The notes under the pieces were generated by a model. That model was given only the letters and a program-made list of their open reading frames with translations, was not told where the DNA came from and did not search any database. The translations under genes were made by a program, and so were the position numbers. From Seriola aureovittata (lineage: Eukaryota; Chordata; Actinopteri; Carangiformes; Carangidae), in contig NC_079376.1 of NCBI RefSeq assembly GCF_021018895.1, positions 9,989,001-10,053,000 on the forward strand: a DNA stretch of 64,000 nucleotides. The letters are read 5' to 3'. This document shows positions 61,905 to 64,000 of this stretch, piece by piece (within the stretch, counting starts at the first letter, position 1; every line of letters begins with the position of its first letter).

Positions 61905-62300
61905 AGGAGTCAGTGGTGGCCAGTGTACTTTTTTATGCTGCAGTGTGCTGGGGCAGCAGCATGTCCGACATGAACTCAAAGAGACTGGACAAGCTGGTAA
62001 AAAAGGCTGGGTCTGTGCTTGGCAGGACTCTGGACTCACTCAGGACAGTTGTGGAGAGACGCATGAAATGTAAGATGGAGGCCATCTTGGACGATAACAA
62101 CCATCCTCTCCACAACATTCTGGCAGGACAGAGAAGCAGCTACAGGTGCAGCAAACGTGTCATCTGCAGAACAGAGAGGTTCAGGAGATCCTTTGTTCCC
62201 ACTGCCATCAGGCTATACAACACCTCAGCCAAAGGAAGTGGACTAATCTAATTATTATTTTTTATTTATTATTAACTTTTATTATTATTATTAACAATAA
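61905..62300 (+). mobile_element. LINE (non-LTR retrotransposon) 3' end, 5'-truncated
   Basis: The + strand reads VVASVLFYAAVCWGSSMSD, LDKLVKKAGSVLGRTLDSL, NNHPLHNILAGQRSSYRC and then RRSFVPTAIRLYNTSAKG before a stop at 62249-62251. This is the typical C-terminal end of fish L2/CR1/Rex-like LINE ORF2. It is followed by an ATT-rich tail (62255-62300) and has no upstream reverse transcriptase core, so it is a dead-on-arrival copy. It sits inside stxbp6 intron 2 in the sense direction. Confidence 0.8.
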
Positions 62301-62983
62301 ACTAATGGACACGTTCTATCTATAACGACTGTTTCAGTCATCAGATCGAGACAACTTCAGTTTTGCACCTGCTTCACTAGGGAAGTTAACACAGTGAATG
62401 ATTTGTGCTCCCTGAGCAACATGTGCTAAAGGCCAAATCTACATGAGCCAACTTCAGTGCTTAACAGTACACGGTGCTTATGCTAGAGATTGGGACAGGG
62501 TCCAAGGCAGTCTCCTAGATCCCTGACCCAGTCTTTTTTCTAATCCTTCCCCTCAGAGGCCACAAGCAAATTAGTGACTGGTGTCAGTGAGAACTGAAAG
62601 TAAGAGCTGGAGAGAGTGAGTGACAGTGTAGAGCTGCTGGAGAAATCACCCAGCGCAGTGTTCAGGCAGCGCCAAGAGGCTTGTCCAGTGTACTGCTGGT
62701 TTCATGTCTGGCAGGTAGCCCACGGTGCACATTAATTCACCCAAGGATGCAGGCTGGACCCATATAGTTTACATATGTGAACCACCCCCACGGTGGTCCT
62801 TTACTGATTGCTGTTTTGTTTGGGTGGTGGGAGTGTGTTTGTTTGCTTGATCAGGCCATTAGATGTGGATCAGCTTTGATGCATACAGACAGCACTGAAT
62901 CTACTGAGCTGGAGTAATTGGACCTTGTGGGGGAACATCAGACCCACTTCTGGAAAAAACACACGCTCATGACAACACTTGTA

Positions 62984-63006
62984 TACACACACACACACAT
63001 ACACAC
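62984..63006. repeat. (AC)n microsatellite
   Basis: About eleven AC units with one T interruption. Confidence 0.85.
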
Positions 63007-64000
63007 GCTGCCTCCCACAATAACACTCTTTGTTACAGTGATCAGATAAAAGCCAGCCTATTGTGAGATTAGAATGAATGGCTTTTTTTCCTTTTTTTTT
63101 AACAACGTCTTTCGTCTTTGTCAGTAACAAATCTCGGGCAGCGTCGGGGTCAAGACTGTTGTCAGGTAATCAGAAAAGAGATTGTTTGGATAAGCCAAAG
63201 TCTGACTAAGGAGTGCTTTATTTTCACAGGAGGGGAAACAACATCTGGCTGGGGTAAAAGTGTCCGCTGCTAACTTCCACCTCAGTGAAACATTTTACAG
63301 AAACGTGTTAGATAGTCTAAAAGCTCTAGACTGACTTTAATTCTCAAAATAGGTGATCTTTAACTCTTTCAGCGACCCAGATATACTTGATCAAATTTCT
63401 TTCACATGACTGGACAAACTTTCTTTAAGTATTTGTTTGAGTTATTATCTCTTGAAAAGAAGCAATGTGCACTAGTCTAAGTACATACATTAAAGGTTAG
63501 ATAGATCATTTGGAAGTATATAAAGCTTTGGGTTAGGCCTTTGTTAATTACTCCATGCATTAAATGTGTGGGTGTAACTTCACCATGCAGAGACAAAAGT
63601 CAAGAAGCTTTAATAACTGTTGTAAAGGCCATATTTTGACAAGCCTCCCTGTAAATCTGTGAGAGTCTAGGTTCAAAGGGATTGTGGTTAGTAGCACATC
63701 GTGGTGACGGTTAGATTTCCTGACCTATTTGTTTACTCATAGGTGTCTTGATTCCAGTCTTGGCCCTTATTATTTCTTTTAACCAAATGAGGTTACCATA
63801 AGGTGGAATGGGTCCAGAGTGGTATCTGTTTATTCCATCTATAACACACTTTGAAAGCTTGAAAAAAAAAAAAAATGTTACAAAAAAAAAAATTCTGTGA
63901 TCATGTTTGAAATTTGAGTCATCAACTTGCACAATTTTCTGAAATATAAAAATGGGAACGCATTCTTATCCACTCTCCTCCTCAAAACTGGCAGGAGTTA

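Larger units (their letters stand above)
46561..64000 (+). other. stxbp6 intron 2 (at least 17.4 kb, runs off the window)
   Basis: No sequence matching the next expected coding part of amisyn (an exon starting with the rest of a Val codon and reading TNKKPTQ-like) was found up to base 64000. The intron holds the repeats and mobile elements listed separately. No other gene or RNA gene was recognised. Confidence 0.75.

Noticed and set aside
46561..64000. Search for further stxbp6 coding exons
   Set aside because: No segment reading like the next part of amisyn or its C-terminal coiled coil was found. The gene presumably continues beyond the window.

Overview
This window is nuclear DNA from a teleost fish, most likely a percomorph-type genome. 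The evidence is interrupted vertebrate genes with GT-AG introns, abundant dinucleotide microsatellites, and several interspersed repeats whose wording I recognise as common in fish genomes. No bacterial, viral, CRISPR or toxin features were seen. I cannot name the species.

Region 1 (1-25,375, + strand) holds most of fermt2 (kindlin-2), the FERM-domain integrin co-activator. Thirteen constitutive coding exons run from the codon equivalent to human residue 53 to the stop codon at 22,988-22,990. They are followed by a 3' UTR of about 2.4 kb with candidate poly(A) signals at 24,605 and 25,345. The first about 52 codons lie upstream of the window. The spliced exons without cassettes predict 677 residues, against 680 in human. 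Two further exons fit perfectly between constitutive exons as frame-preserving cassettes: a 33-nt exon (9,823-9,855) in the disordered F1 loop and a 21-nt microexon (20,201-20,221) between the PH-bearing F2 lobe and F3. These are the most interesting observations here.

Region 2 (about 25,376-36,200) is intergenic. I see no convincing gene. It holds a decayed repeat, a LINE 3' fragment, another recognisable teleost repeat and a short GC-rich patch.

Region 3 (about 36,280-64,000, + strand) is the 5' part of stxbp6 (amisyn, or its fish paralogue stxbp6l). A probable noncoding first exon ends at 36,677. A coding exon at 46,340-46,560 carries the start codon and the first 51 codons. The remainder of the gene, including the C-terminal SNARE-like coiled coil, must lie beyond 64,000. 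The introns contain a composite inverted-repeat (fold-back) transposon at about 52,940-53,801 with another repeat inside it, a second LINE 3' end at about 61,905-62,300, and long simple repeats.

The two genes lie head-to-tail on the same strand. Kindlin-2 acts at integrin adhesions, and amisyn regulates SNARE-dependent exocytosis. I see no sign that they work in one pathway, so their adjacency is best read as chromosomal organisation.
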